Shown here piece after piece: positions 1 through 9,849 of a stretch of 40,974 nt of DNA (positions are counted from its first letter, which is position 1; each line of letters starts with the position of its first letter). The position numbers and the translations under genes are program-made. The notes below the pieces were generated by a model that saw nothing but the letters and a program-made list of their open reading frames with translations, did no database searches and had not been told where the DNA came from. The stretch comes from Verrucomicrobiales bacterium (GTDB taxonomy: Bacteria > Verrucomicrobiota > Verrucomicrobiia > Verrucomicrobiales > V1-33), in the NCBI GenBank assembly GCA_018003315.1, contig JAGNEJ010000039.1, positions 1 through 40,974 on the forward strand, read 5' to 3'.

Positions 1-1076
1 TCGCACTGGCGGCGGTCCACAGCTTCTGCCCGGTCCCCGTCACTGGCGGGCCGGAAAAGCATCGGCTGCATTTCAAACCCGGTGAGATTGTTACCAACGG
101 CGCCTTCAAACTGGGGGACTGGCGGCTCAATGACCACATCCGGCTGACAAAAAATCCCCACTACTGGGATGCGGCCAGCGTGCCATTGAACACCGTGGAC
201 GTGTTGCCGGTTTCCAATGCCTCCACGGCGCTGAATCTGTTTTTGAGCGGCGATGTGGATCTGATGCTCGACAAGGGGCTCATCCCCCCGAACCTCGGGG
301 ACAAACTCCGCCAGCAGCCGTTCTTCCATTCCAAGGAATTCCTCGCCACCTGGTTCCTCCGCTACAATGCGACCCGCAAGCCGTTCAACGATGCCCGGGT
401 CCGCCGCGCCTTCACCCTGGCGCTCGACAAGGAGCGCATCGTCACCAAAATCACCCAGTATGGCGAACCGGTGGCCTACAGTCTGGTGCCGCCCGGCGCG
501 GGCGAAAACTACCAGCCGCCCCCGGGGCTCAAGCAGGACATAACGGAAGCCAGAAGACTCCTGGCAGAGGCCGGATATCCGGACGGCGCAGGCTTTCCCA
601 CCGTGGGTTATCTCTTTCAGAACTCCAACCTGGAATCCAACATCGCCGGCGAAGTTCAGGCGATGTGGAAACGGAATCTCAACGTCAACGTTTCCCTCCC
701 CAAGCAGGAGTACAAGGTGTTTCTCAACAGCCAGAAGAATCTGGACTACGACCTGTGCCGCTCCACCTGGATCGGCGACTACAACGACCCCAACACCTTT
801 CTGGACATGTTCACCACCCACAGCGGCAACAACCGCACCGGCTGGGCGAGCGCGGAATACGACCGGCTCATCGCCGCCGCGGCATCCGAGCCCGACACCG
901 TGCGGCGTCACGACATTTTCCGCCAGGCGGAGACGCTGCTGCTGGACAAGGACTGTGTCATCACTCCGGTTTACCACATGGTCGCACCCCAGTTTTTCCG
1001 GGAGGATCAACTCGGCGGCGTGGAAGCCAATCTCACGGACGAACACCCGCTGCGGCTCATTTTTCGCCGCCGGTGA
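1..1076 (+). CDS. ABC transporter peptide-binding protein (OppA/SBP_bac_5 family), C-terminal part
   Basis: The reading frame is open from base 3 to the TGA at 1074-1076, so the N-terminus and any signal peptide lie before the window. The visible part of about 357 residues has family 5 solute-binding features: a GAFKLGDWR segment (the conserved G-x-[FY]-x-L block), NPHYWD, then the block FNDARVRRAFTLALDKERI found in almost all OppA/DppA-type proteins. By family, this is the extracytoplasmic receptor that delivers oligopeptides or similar ligands to an Opp/Dpp importer. No permease or ATPase gene follows, so any partners lie upstream or elsewhere. The ligand cannot be read from the sequence. 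The family is secure; substrate is unknown. Confidence 0.93.
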   Translation, partial: ALAAVHSFCPVPVTGGPEKHRLHFKPGEIVTNGAFKLGDWRLNDHIRLTKNPHYWDAASVPLNTVDVLPVSNASTALNLFLSGDVDLMLDKGLIPPNLGDKLRQQPFFHSKEFLATWFLRYNATRKPFNDARVRRAFTLALDKERIVTKITQYGEPVAYSLVPPGAGENYQPPPGLKQDITEARRLLAEAGYPDGAGFPTVGYLFQNSNLESNIAGEVQAMWKRNLNVNVSLPKQEYKVFLNSQKNLDYDLCRSTWIGDYNDPNTFLDMFTTHSGNNRTGWASAEYDRLIAAAASEPDTVRRHDIFRQAETLLLDKDCVITPVYHMVAPQFFREDQLGGVEANLTDEHPLRLIFRRR

Positions 1077-1169
1077 TCCGCGCTTCCGCATGTGGCGGGA
1101 ACCGGCCGCAACGCACCTTGACGACGCCCGCAGGCCGCGGCACTGCTTGCATCTCAACGCCACCAAACC

Positions 1170-2585
<1,416 letters not shown>

Positions 2586-2712
2586 GTCTCGTTTCCCGCG
2601 AAGATGGCGAAAAAGCAAAGTATTCCTTTCCTTCTTCGGAATGGCCTGTGGATGCCGTCCGGGCAAGTATGGCACCGTCAACCATGCTCCAACCAAAACC
2701 GCCATCCACACC

Positions 2713-3048
2713 ATGAAACTCAGCCTGCGTTTCCGCCGCCTGCCCGACACTGACAAAAACCGCGCCATCGTTCACGAAGAAATCAACCGGCTCGCCGCGG
2801 GCAATGACCTGGCCGCAGTCGAGGCGCTGGTGGAGCAGCCGGAGCAGGACGTATCCATCCGCGTGCAGGTGAAGGTGGATGCCGACGGAACTCCGCTGCG
2901 GGCGGAGGCGCGGGACTATACGCTGCGGGCGGTCATGCGGAAGGCGCTGGGGCTTCTCAGAAAAAAACTCAACCGCCGACGACTCCGGAGGCAGAGTGCC
3001 GAAACTCCCAAACGACGCCATTCTCCGGCCGCCGCGGCCCGGGCCTGA
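2713..3048 (+). CDS. Small RaiA/HPF-like putative ribosome-associated protein
   Basis: A 111-residue basic protein starting at MKLSLRFRRL. An in-frame start at 2641 would add 24 residues that look unlike protein. The alternating hydrophobic pattern (VSIRVQVKVDADG), an AEARDYTLRAVMRKALGLLRKKL helix ending in Arg/Lys, and the size resemble the beta-alpha-beta-alpha fold of hibernation-promoting factor / RaiA (sigma-54 modulation protein family), which binds the 30S decoding region in stationary phase. The match is by pattern only; there is no long C-terminal dimerisation domain, and the last 20 residues are a basic, Pro/Ala-rich tail. It lies between fumC and terC on the same strand. The family call is tentative; the coding call is firmer. 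Confidence 0.6.
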   Translation: MKLSLRFRRLPDTDKNRAIVHEEINRLAAGNDLAAVEALVEQPEQDVSIRVQVKVDADGTPLRAEARDYTLRAVMRKALGLLRKKLNRRRLRRQSAETPKRRHSPAAAARA

Positions 3049-3081
3049 CAAACCGCCCGCTGCGTCTCCGCTTCATCCTGC

Positions 3082-4020
3082 ATGACCGAATCTCCGCTTT
3101 TCTGGTCCATTTTCGCCACGGTCATCCTGACGATGCTGGCATTGGACCTCGGTGTCTTCCACCGCAAATCCCACGTCGTCACCTTCAGGGAATCGCTCAC
3201 CTGGACCATCGTCTGGGTGACGCTGGCCAGTGCCTTCGGTGCCTGGATCTGGCTGGCCCGCGGGCCGCAGGCCGGACTGGAGTTCATGACCGGCTATCTC
3301 ATTGAGCTGTCGCTCAGTGCGGACAACGTGTTCGTCTTCGCCCTGCTGTTCGGCTATTTTGCGGTGCCGCCGCAATACCAGCACAAGGTCCTCTTCTGGG
3401 GCGTGCTGTCCGCCATTGTCCTGCGCTTTGTCATGATCATGGTTGGAGACGCGCTGCTCACCCGGTTTGCATGGCTCATCTATGTATTCGGAGGCTTTCT
3501 CATCTTCACCGGCATCAAGCTCCTTCTGCAGAAATCCCAGGAACACCACCCGGAACGAAACGTGGTGGTCCGCCTCTTCCGGCGTCTCATGCCCACCACG
3601 GATGACTACCACGGTGCCGCCTTCTTTTTCAAGATGGGCGGGCGGATCTCAGCCACGCCGTTGATGATGGTGCTGCTGTGCGTGGAAGTCAGCGATGTCA
3701 TTTTCGCCCTGGATTCCATCCCCGCGATCTTTGCCATCACCCGCGACTCCTTCATCGTCTTCACTTCCAATGTGTTTGCCATCCTGGGATTGCGCTCGCT
3801 CTATTTTCTTCTCGCCGGAGTCATGGACAAATTCCACTACCTGCGCGCCGGCCTGGGATTGGTGCTGGCATTCGTCGGTGTGAAAATGATTCTGGGGCAC
3901 ACACCCTGGAAAATTCCGGTGGGTCCCGCTCTGGGCGTGGTGGCGTTGATTCTGGGCGCCTCGATTGCCGCATCGCTGCTCTGGCCGCCGAAGGATTCCC
4001 GCTCGGAAACCGCCGCATAA
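3082..4020 (+). CDS. TerC/Alx family integral membrane protein
   Basis: A 312-residue polytopic membrane protein with about eight hydrophobic helices. The motif ELSLSADNVFVFALLFGYF and the later EVSDVIFALDSIPAIFAIT are the two paired acidic intramembrane motifs of the TerC family (E. coli Alx, YgjT, TerC). Family members are linked to tellurite resistance, alkaline pH response and Mn2+ export. Length matches Alx. It begins 33 bases after the small RaiA-like gene and is followed after 89 bases by a NhaR-like regulator. NhaR family members respond to Na+/pH, so a pH or metal stress role is a reasonable inference. In some bacteria terC/alx is preceded by a yybP-ykoY riboswitch; the short upstream gap leaves no room for one. 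Confidence 0.92.
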   Translation: MTESPLFWSIFATVILTMLALDLGVFHRKSHVVTFRESLTWTIVWVTLASAFGAWIWLARGPQAGLEFMTGYLIELSLSADNVFVFALLFGYFAVPPQYQHKVLFWGVLSAIVLRFVMIMVGDALLTRFAWLIYVFGGFLIFTGIKLLLQKSQEHHPERNVVVRLFRRLMPTTDDYHGAAFFFKMGGRISATPLMMVLLCVEVSDVIFALDSIPAIFAITRDSFIVFTSNVFAILGLRSLYFLLAGVMDKFHYLRAGLGLVLAFVGVKMILGHTPWKIPVGPALGVVALILGASIAASLLWPPKDSRSETAA

Positions 4021-4109
4021 GAATCCGTAAGTGAGCAGTTGAAGCCATGCGTCCGCGCACCCATCATTCCCCCGGCCCTCCGGCTCCCCAACGGACGGAC
4101 CGTGGTCCC

Positions 4110-5006
4110 ATGGAATCACTCAACTACCACCACTTGCGCTATTTTTGGATGGTGGCCCGCGAGGGCAGCCTGAAAAAGGCATCCGAACGCATGAACATCT
4201 CCCAGCCGACCATCAGCGCCCAGGTAGCCGCGCTGGAGGAAAGTCTGGGACAGTTGCTGTTTCGCCGCAGCGGCCGCTCCCTGGTGCTCACCGAAGCAGG
4301 CCGGCGAGCGTTTACCATTGCCGAGGAGATCTTCACCCTGGGCGAGGAACTCATCGCCCAAGTGCGGGAACGCAACAACGAACGGCCCCTGCCCCTGCAC
4401 CTGGGACTGGCGGATTCACTGCCCAAGCTGGTGAGCTGGGAGGTCTTTTCCGCCGTCTTCAACCTGCCTCACCTGGTGCATCTGGTCTGCCATGAGGGCA
4501 ACAGCCAGGAACTGCTGGCCGACCTCGCCGCGGGACAACTGGATCTGGTCATCTCCGACGAACCCGCCCCCAGTTCCCTTCCGCTTCGGGCCATCAATGC
4601 CCAGTTGGGTGAATCGCCCACGAATTTCTGCGCCGTCCCGGCACTGGCAAAAAAACTGCTGAAATCCTTCCCGGCCTCTCTGGACGGTGCGCCCATGCTG
4701 CTGCCCACGGGAAAAACTGCCTGGCGTCATGAACTTGAAGCATGGTTTTTGCGCCAGAACGTGCGCCCCCGCATCATCGCGGAATTTGACGATGCCGCCC
4801 TGCTCAATGTCGCCGGGGCCAAGGGACTTGGCGTCGCCCCCATTCCTGCCAGGGTCGGAGCGGATGCCAGTGAACGCTACGGACTCCAGCATTTTGGCAC
4901 CGCGGAGGACTGCATTCTGCGCTTTTACGGCATTGCCGCCCAGCGCCGCATCAGCAATCCCGCGGTCGCCGCCATCATGTCCGGCCATCCGCCAAAGGAA
5001 TCCTGA
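4110..5006 (+). CDS. nhaR: LysR-type transcriptional regulator, NhaR-like
   Basis: A 298-residue protein from the ATG at 4110; the frame opens at 4047 but the family N-terminus is LNYHHLRYFW, found here right after the chosen start. Residues 5-65 form the LysR winged helix (KASERMNISQPTISAQVAALEE). The block GRSLVLTEAGR is standard, and the remainder is a periplasmic-binding-like effector domain. NhaR in E. coli activates the Na+/H+ antiporter gene nhaA in response to Na+. No nhaA is in the window; the nearest upstream gene on the strand is terC, so it may control that or a distant antiporter. The LysR family is certain; NhaR subgroup is based on the N-terminal match. Confidence 0.88.
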   Translation: MESLNYHHLRYFWMVAREGSLKKASERMNISQPTISAQVAALEESLGQLLFRRSGRSLVLTEAGRRAFTIAEEIFTLGEELIAQVRERNNERPLPLHLGLADSLPKLVSWEVFSAVFNLPHLVHLVCHEGNSQELLADLAAGQLDLVISDEPAPSSLPLRAINAQLGESPTNFCAVPALAKKLLKSFPASLDGAPMLLPTGKTAWRHELEAWFLRQNVRPRIIAEFDDAALLNVAGAKGLGVAPIPARVGADASERYGLQHFGTAEDCILRFYGIAAQRRISNPAVAAIMSGHPPKES

Positions 5007-5080
5007 CATCCGAAATTCAGGAATGCCGGAATTCAAACGCCGGTGACAGTCGCGGGAAACATGCCATATTCTCCCGAGCC

Positions 5081-6103
5081 ATGAACCGTCTCTTCCTCTT
5101 CTCCGGCATTTCCTTCCTCATCGGCGCAGCACTCGGCGCATTTTTAATTTCCCGCCAAAATGCGGCCGAACAGGAACGCTGGCAGGCCAAAGTCTCACAG
5201 TTGGAGGAAAAGCTGGCAGGCTCCCCGGCCTCCGCCGGAAAACACTTGGCAGTGAAAGCCGCCCGGCCTGACCATTCGGAGACGAAATCTGCCGAGGGGG
5301 CATCGTCCCCCAAGATGGCCGTCTTTGGTGCCACCACGCCGGGACCCGAAGCCATGAAACTGGCGGAAGAGTGGCGGCAAAAAATGCGAAAAAGCCGCGA
5401 GGAAAAAAACAAACTCAAAGTGGACGAACGGCTGGCAGCGCTGCGCGGTCGGCTCCATCTGACCGCAGAGCAGGCTGAAGCCCTGAAGCCGCTGCTGGCA
5501 CGCATGCTGTCCCGCGCGGGAGGAATCGATCTCCTCAACGACAACCTCAGCGGCGACCCAAAAGTCGATTGGAGCATGGATGCCATCAAGCAACGGCAGG
5601 AAAAAGCCAGGGAGGACCGTGAAGCGGCCGAACAGGAAATGCTGACCAGCCTGACTCCGGAGCAGCGCCAGGCCTACGAACAATGGAAGGAGGAGGAACG
5701 AGCCAACCGGCTGGAAATGCGCGCCAATCAAGACCTCACCGCACTGCAAAGCCAGTTCACATTAACGGCAGAGCAAAAGGACAAAGCCTTTGCCGCCTTT
5801 TCAAAATTAGCCGCAGACGAGGGGGAGACTCCTGCAGTGCCTTTCGGTGATCCGGCTGCGTTCACGAAGCGCCGGGAGCAGCGCATCGACGCGATGAAGG
5901 ACATTCTGACGCCCGAACAGTTGGCCGTTTACCAGAGAAATGCCGGCGGCCCCATCGTCAACATCGGCTTCGACGGAATGGACGACTTCTTCATGGATGG
6001 AGATCTCATTCCCGGCAGCGCCGCCGTGATCGCAGAGCCCGGCAGTGCCAACACCCCGCCGCTGCCACCGTCCCCGCCACCGGCGGAACTCACCGGAGAG
6101 TAG
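5081..6103 (+). CDS. Membrane-anchored LTxxQ-repeat (Spy/CpxP-like) protein
   Basis: A 340-residue protein with one N-terminal hydrophobic segment (FLFSGISFLIGAALGAF, about 5-22), so probably anchored with its body outside the cytoplasm. The rest is highly charged and predicted helical. Four LTxxQ motifs occur at about 127-131, 191-195, 228-232 and 276-280, alternating LTAEQ and LTPEQ, which suggests duplication of a two-motif unit. LTxxQ defines the Spy/CpxP family of periplasmic chaperones and stress sensors, but those are about half this length and not membrane-anchored. The C-terminus is acidic, then Pro-rich. A possible promoter just before the start (GTGACA near 5043, TATTCT at 5067) would give an almost leaderless mRNA and is weak. 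Function is inferred from the motif only. Confidence 0.7.
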   Translation: MNRLFLFSGISFLIGAALGAFLISRQNAAEQERWQAKVSQLEEKLAGSPASAGKHLAVKAARPDHSETKSAEGASSPKMAVFGATTPGPEAMKLAEEWRQKMRKSREEKNKLKVDERLAALRGRLHLTAEQAEALKPLLARMLSRAGGIDLLNDNLSGDPKVDWSMDAIKQRQEKAREDREAAEQEMLTSLTPEQRQAYEQWKEEERANRLEMRANQDLTALQSQFTLTAEQKDKAFAAFSKLAADEGETPAVPFGDPAAFTKRREQRIDAMKDILTPEQLAVYQRNAGGPIVNIGFDGMDDFFMDGDLIPGSAAVIAEPGSANTPPLPPSPPPAELTGE

Positions 6104-6145
6104 CCGGCTTCCGCCTGCCGGAAATGCTTCTGTTTTCCCGATCTC

Positions 6146-6985
6146 ATGCCTGATTCCAGCAGTCCGGTCGGCGTTTTTGACAGTGGCGTGGGCGGCTTGT
6201 CAGTGCTGCAGGAACTGCGCCGTCTGCTGCCATTGGAGAATTTCATCTATGTTGCTGACAGCGGTCAGGTCCCATACGGAAACAAGCCACCGGCATTCAT
6301 TTTGGAACGCAGCCGGACGCTGACCCGGTTCCTGGTGGAATGCGGTTGCAAAGCGGTGGTCATCGCCTGCAATACCGCCACCGCCAGCGCCGCAGCCGCC
6401 TTGCGACGTGAGTTTTCAGACATCCCGGTCATCGGCATGGAACCAGCCGTAAAACCCGCGGTTGCGGCCACCAGGCGAAAAATCATCGGAGTGCTGGCCA
6501 CCGTTGGCACATTGCAAAGCGCCCGGTTTGCAGCCCTGCTGGATCAATTCGCCGCGGAAGTCCAAGTCATCACGCAACCCGCTCCAGGGCTGGTGGAATG
6601 CGTGGAAGCCGGGGATCTGACCTCCGATGCGACGCGATCGCTCGTCAGCAGTTTCGTGTCTCCCCTGGTTGCCCGGGATGTGGATGTGATCGTGCTGGGC
6701 TGCACGCATTACCCCTTTCTGCGCCCGGTGATTCAAGAGTGCGCCGGGCCCGGCGTCGCGCTGATTGATACCGGCGGGGCGGTGGCCAGGCAGGTGAAGC
6801 GACGGCTGGGAGAATTCGACCTGGATCGAAAGGACGGGCAACCGGGCACCGAGAGGTTTTTCACCACGGGTTCGCCGGAGCACACCGCTGCCGCCGTCCG
6901 CATTCTGTGGCCCGCCAGCGTGGAAATCGATTCCCTGACTGAAATCGCGCTCCGGCGCACGGCAACGGCCCCCAAAACATCCTAA
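6146..6985 (+). CDS. murI: Glutamate racemase
   Basis: A 279-residue cytoplasmic enzyme that makes D-glutamate for peptidoglycan. GVFDSGVGGLSV (D12, start of the active site), the first catalytic cysteine in ACNTATA (C75) and the second in VLGCTHYPFL (C186) are all present and correctly spaced, so it should be active. The block VADSGQVPYGNK is also typical. It lies 42 bases after the LTxxQ gene; the gap contains a short inverted repeat (CCGGC 6104 / GCCGG 6117) of doubtful meaning. The peptidoglycan-recycling ligase Mpl is encoded convergently about 1.3 kb downstream, so two steps handling D-Glu-containing murein lie close together. Confidence 0.97.
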   Translation: MPDSSSPVGVFDSGVGGLSVLQELRRLLPLENFIYVADSGQVPYGNKPPAFILERSRTLTRFLVECGCKAVVIACNTATASAAAALRREFSDIPVIGMEPAVKPAVAATRRKIIGVLATVGTLQSARFAALLDQFAAEVQVITQPAPGLVECVEAGDLTSDATRSLVSSFVSPLVARDVDVIVLGCTHYPFLRPVIQECAGPGVALIDTGGAVARQVKRRLGEFDLDRKDGQPGTERFFTTGSPEHTAAAVRILWPASVEIDSLTEIALRRTATAPKTS

Positions 6986-6998
6986 CTAGACCGACAGC

Positions 6999-8054
6999 AT
7001 GTCCATGACCAAACCCACCCAGCCTGTCCACTGTCCCAACTGCGATCTCGTGTTCTATCCATCCGTGGAAAATCCGGACCAGGTCGTCCAGTGCCCCGCA
7101 TGTTTCATGCGGACGCTGCTGTCATCGTGCCGACCCGCCGCCGAGCCAAAACTGGAGTTCCCCGAACGCTGGGTCACAGAGGCGGACGAAACGGAGGCGC
7201 GCCGCCAAATCGTCCGCGGCAGGCAGGGAAAATTCCTGCTCGCCGCAGCCCTCGGGGTGGTGGCCCTGGCAGCCCTGCTGCTCGTGCGTTACCTGCCGGA
7301 AATCCACCAGACGCCTTCCGGTGCCGACACCGCGGGAAATTCTCCCGCGGAAGTGGAAAAACAAAAGGCACTCGCCGCCGCCACCGCCCTGGCAAAAACC
7401 GCCCTGGAAGCGCCGGACTGGCAGACGCTGCTCCACAGCGTGCGCAAACCGGACCACGTGCGCCCCCTCATGGAGTGGTACTACAAACACCGGACGGGAG
7501 GCTATGTTCCCTATCATATCCAACGGATCAAAACGGGCATCTATCAGGCGTCCAATCCGCCGTCCGTCGTCGTCAAACTGGCAACCGCCGACAGCAGGAT
7601 GCTGGATGTGGTGGTGGAGCAGACCTCTGAAGGCTGGAAACTGGACTGGGAAGCGTTCTCCAATGTTCATGGCATTCGCTGGCGCTTGTTTCTCAGCCGG
7701 GAAAAGGAATTTTCGGATTCGCTCATCGTTCCCGTCCGGGTGGCGCGCCTGCCACTCAGCCTGTTGACTTCCGGGTTTTACTCCAGCATCCAGGCCGATC
7801 CTGCCGCCACGAAGTCTGCTGCGCGCCTCTTTGTAACCGATCCCGAAGCCGAATACGCCGCCGCCATTTTCCCGGCAGATGCTCCGTTGGCCGCGGAATT
7901 GCTCTCGGCGAATGAGGAGGAAAATGTGCGGAAATTTGTGGTCGAAGTTCGCCTGCGGGGAACCGATCCCGACCAATACCCGCCGTGCGTTGAAATCAAG
8001 CGCATCCTGCAGCATGGGTGGGACATGCCGGAGGTGACTGAGTTGCCCAAGTGA
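6999..8054 (+). CDS. Zinc-ribbon, single-pass membrane protein of unknown function
   Basis: A 351-residue protein with three visible parts. Residues 12-35 carry two CPxC knuckles (C12/C15 and C32/C35), forming a small zinc ribbon on the cytoplasmic side. A transmembrane helix follows at about 78-97 (LLAAALGVVALAALLLV). The C-terminal 250 residues are soluble and presumably outside the membrane, with beta-rich pattern and a WYYKHRTGGYVPY segment; I do not recognise a family. It begins 13 bases after murI, so probably shares its transcript. The cytoplasmic zinc ribbon plus single membrane helix resembles the architecture of the kinase at 37187-39553, without a kinase domain. No function is proposed. 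Confidence 0.75.
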   Translation: MSMTKPTQPVHCPNCDLVFYPSVENPDQVVQCPACFMRTLLSSCRPAAEPKLEFPERWVTEADETEARRQIVRGRQGKFLLAAALGVVALAALLLVRYLPEIHQTPSGADTAGNSPAEVEKQKALAAATALAKTALEAPDWQTLLHSVRKPDHVRPLMEWYYKHRTGGYVPYHIQRIKTGIYQASNPPSVVVKLATADSRMLDVVVEQTSEGWKLDWEAFSNVHGIRWRLFLSREKEFSDSLIVPVRVARLPLSLLTSGFYSSIQADPAATKSAARLFVTDPEAEYAAAIFPADAPLAAELLSANEEENVRKFVVEVRLRGTDPDQYPPCVEIKRILQHGWDMPEVTELPK

Positions 8055-8276
8055 ACAGACCGCGGCGTACGCATGGATGCCTCATGGAAGACTGAATCAA
8101 AAACCACCAGGACGGAGGGACGTGCTGTTGCTGGATCCGCAAACGGTCGGACATCCTTGGTCCGCCTCGGCTCGCACAAAAACCGCAATCCGCGAAGCCG
8201 CCCCGCCTCGTCCTGCTGACGATGAACGGTTGGTGGACCCGGAAAAAAACGGGAGGCAGGACCGGAAAGTCCGCGA
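8055..8276. other. Convergent intergenic region between zinc-ribbon gene and mpl
   Basis: 222 bases between two gene 3' ends. I see no credible ORF or RNA gene. A run of seven A residues at about 8244-8250 would read as a T-run for minus-strand transcripts leaving mpl, flanked by short CCCG/CGGG arms, but the stem is too weak to call a terminator. Confidence 0.4.
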
Positions 8277-9698
8277 TTACCGCCTGACGAGTTCGCTGAT
8301 GGCACGAAGAATCTGCTCGCGGGCGGTGGGAAATCCCGGCGTGAGCGCCAGGAGGAAGATGTCGCCATCTTTGCAGAGTCCGGAAATCTGGGACAGTGCC
8401 TCCGGCAGCGACGCCGGGATGCGGGCGATGACGCCGCGACGTCTCAAATCCCGGCGCAAGCGGTCGTTGTCAAAAGGGCCTGCGGCAGGAATTTTCGGAT
8501 CGAAGGCCGGAAATGCCAGGACCACGGAAGCGCCCGAAAGGGCTTCCGGCAGATACCGCTGGCAAAGCCCGCTGCGACCACCCGTATGGCAGGGCACCAT
8601 GAGGACGACAATTCTCCTGCCAGGATGCCGACTGCGCAGACTGCGGACCAGCGGACCAAGCGCCACTGGGTGGCTGGTTTCATCCCCATAGACGATGGAC
8701 CGCCCCAAAACCGCGAGCACCTCCTGCCGACCGGCAACGCCTGGGAAATCGGTCAGGAACCGGGCAGAGTCAGCGAGGCAGACTCCCGCCGATTCCGCAG
8801 CGCAGGCGGCGAGGGCGGCATTGATGGCGTTCATGCGGCCATGCAAGGGGAGGGAAAATGGAACGCCGTTCAAACGAAACCGGCATCCTGAGTTGCGGTC
8901 AGTGAATGCAGTGATGCGATGGGTGGACAGTCTTGAGAAGCCTGCGGTGGCGACGGAGCAGTTGGCAGGGGGGAGGAGAGCGAGGGCTCCGACATCCTCC
9001 GCATTCACGATCAAGCGCCCATTTTCCGGAAGTTGCCGACACGCATGGTCAAACACCTCCGCATACGACGACTCCGTCGGGTAGATGTCGGGGTGGTCAT
9101 GGGAGACATTGGTGACGACGAGCAGCTCCGGATGATAGCGCCAGAGTTTTGGAAGCGGATCATCCGGACTGCAGGGAAATTCATCGCCTTCCAGCACCGC
9201 AAGCGGACCTCCCCTCAGCCTCAGCAGCGGCCAGTCCGCACTGCGCATCTGACCGCCAATGAGATGCACGGGGGTTTTGCCGGCTCTGCACAAAATCCAG
9301 GCCAGCATGGCCGTGGTGGTCGTCTTTCCCTTGGTTCCTGCCACCACCAGATTCCGCGTTTGGCGCAAAAGATGCGCTTCAAGAAAGGCGGCCGCATTCC
9401 AGATCGGAATGCCTCGGCGCAGCGCATCGGCAAGTTCAGGATTGTCATCCGCGCACTGGCCCCCGGTCACGACGGCATCGATGTTGGAAGAGAGATTTTC
9501 CGGAGACCAGGCTGTAGAAACTCGAATACCGGCAGCTTCCAGCATCCCCGGCATGGGGGGGAACTGTACGGGGTCGGATCCGGCAACATGGACGCCTGCC
9601 TCCTTGAGAGCCAGCGCCAAACCGCCAACCAGCCGTCCGCAAATGCCGGTGAAGTGGATGGATCGGGGCAGTGGATGGGTAAACCTGGGCAAGGTCAT
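8277..9698 (-). CDS. mpl: Mpl-type UDP-N-acetylmuramate:murein tripeptide ligase (Mur ligase family)
   Basis: A 473-residue Mur-ligase. The start IHFTGICGRLVGGLALALKEAGVHVAGSDP matches the Mpl N-terminus and differs from MurC (GIGGxGMSG). The ATP loop is VVAGTKGKTTTTAMLAW, followed by LEGDEFPCSPDDPLPKLW, corresponding to the Mpl GDEYDTAFFD acidic segment, and SHDHPDIYPT. Mpl joins recycled L-Ala-gamma-D-Glu-meso-Dap tripeptide to UDP-MurNAc in the cytoplasm. The ATG at 9698 is preferred because AAGGAA sits nine bases upstream, one of few Shine-Dalgarno sequences in the window; a TTG at 9743 would add 15 unlikely residues. MurC paralogues are the main alternative. It is divergent from the graspetide-like locus. 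Confidence 0.88.
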   Translation of the reverse strand: MTLPRFTHPLPRSIHFTGICGRLVGGLALALKEAGVHVAGSDPVQFPPMPGMLEAAGIRVSTAWSPENLSSNIDAVVTGGQCADDNPELADALRRGIPIWNAAAFLEAHLLRQTRNLVVAGTKGKTTTTAMLAWILCRAGKTPVHLIGGQMRSADWPLLRLRGGPLAVLEGDEFPCSPDDPLPKLWRYHPELLVVTNVSHDHPDIYPTESSYAEVFDHACRQLPENGRLIVNAEDVGALALLPPANCSVATAGFSRLSTHRITAFTDRNSGCRFRLNGVPFSLPLHGRMNAINAALAACAAESAGVCLADSARFLTDFPGVAGRQEVLAVLGRSIVYGDETSHPVALGPLVRSLRSRHPGRRIVVLMVPCHTGGRSGLCQRYLPEALSGASVVLAFPAFDPKIPAAGPFDNDRLRRDLRRRGVIARIPASLPEALSQISGLCKDGDIFLLALTPGFPTAREQILRAISELVRR

Positions 9699-9767
9699 GA
9701 GCGGAGTTCCTTGGTTGCCGCAGCCAGCACGCCATTGCCTCAAAATCCAGACGAATGCGAAGAATAA

Positions 9768-9796
9768 TTGACAGTTTCTCCGAAATACGTCAGGCT
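9768..9796 (+). promoter_or_regulatory. Candidate sigma-70 promoter of the small peptide gene
   Basis: A perfect -35 hexamer TTGACA (9768-9773) stands 17 bases before CAGGCT (9791-9796), which is a poor -10 (only A2 and T6 match). The region just upstream is locally AT-rich (AATAATTGACA). The start would fall near 9803, at the palindrome. The -35 is good; the -10 suggests either an activated promoter or a different sigma factor. Confidence 0.4.
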
Positions 9797-9802
9797 TTCA
9801 TC

Positions 9803-9819
9803 CGGAGCGCGGTGCTCCG
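9803..9819 (+). promoter_or_regulatory. Palindrome at the expected transcription start of the peptide gene
   Basis: CGGAGC (9803-9808) and GCTCCG (9814-9819) pair perfectly around a five-base loop. As DNA it could be an operator overlapping the transcription start; as RNA it would be a 5' hairpin protecting the transcript. Nothing in the sequence decides between these. Confidence 0.45.
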
Positions 9820-9849
9820 CAACAACAGAAAAACCAAACCATCGCCATC

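Noticed and set aside
1117-1150. TTGACG as a -35 for fumC.
   Set aside because: No plausible -10 at the right distance; the region is very GC-rich.
5009-5038. Direct repeat CCGAAATTCA / CCGGAATTCA as a regulator binding site.
   Set aside because: Ten bases with one difference, downstream of the regulator gene; too short to support.
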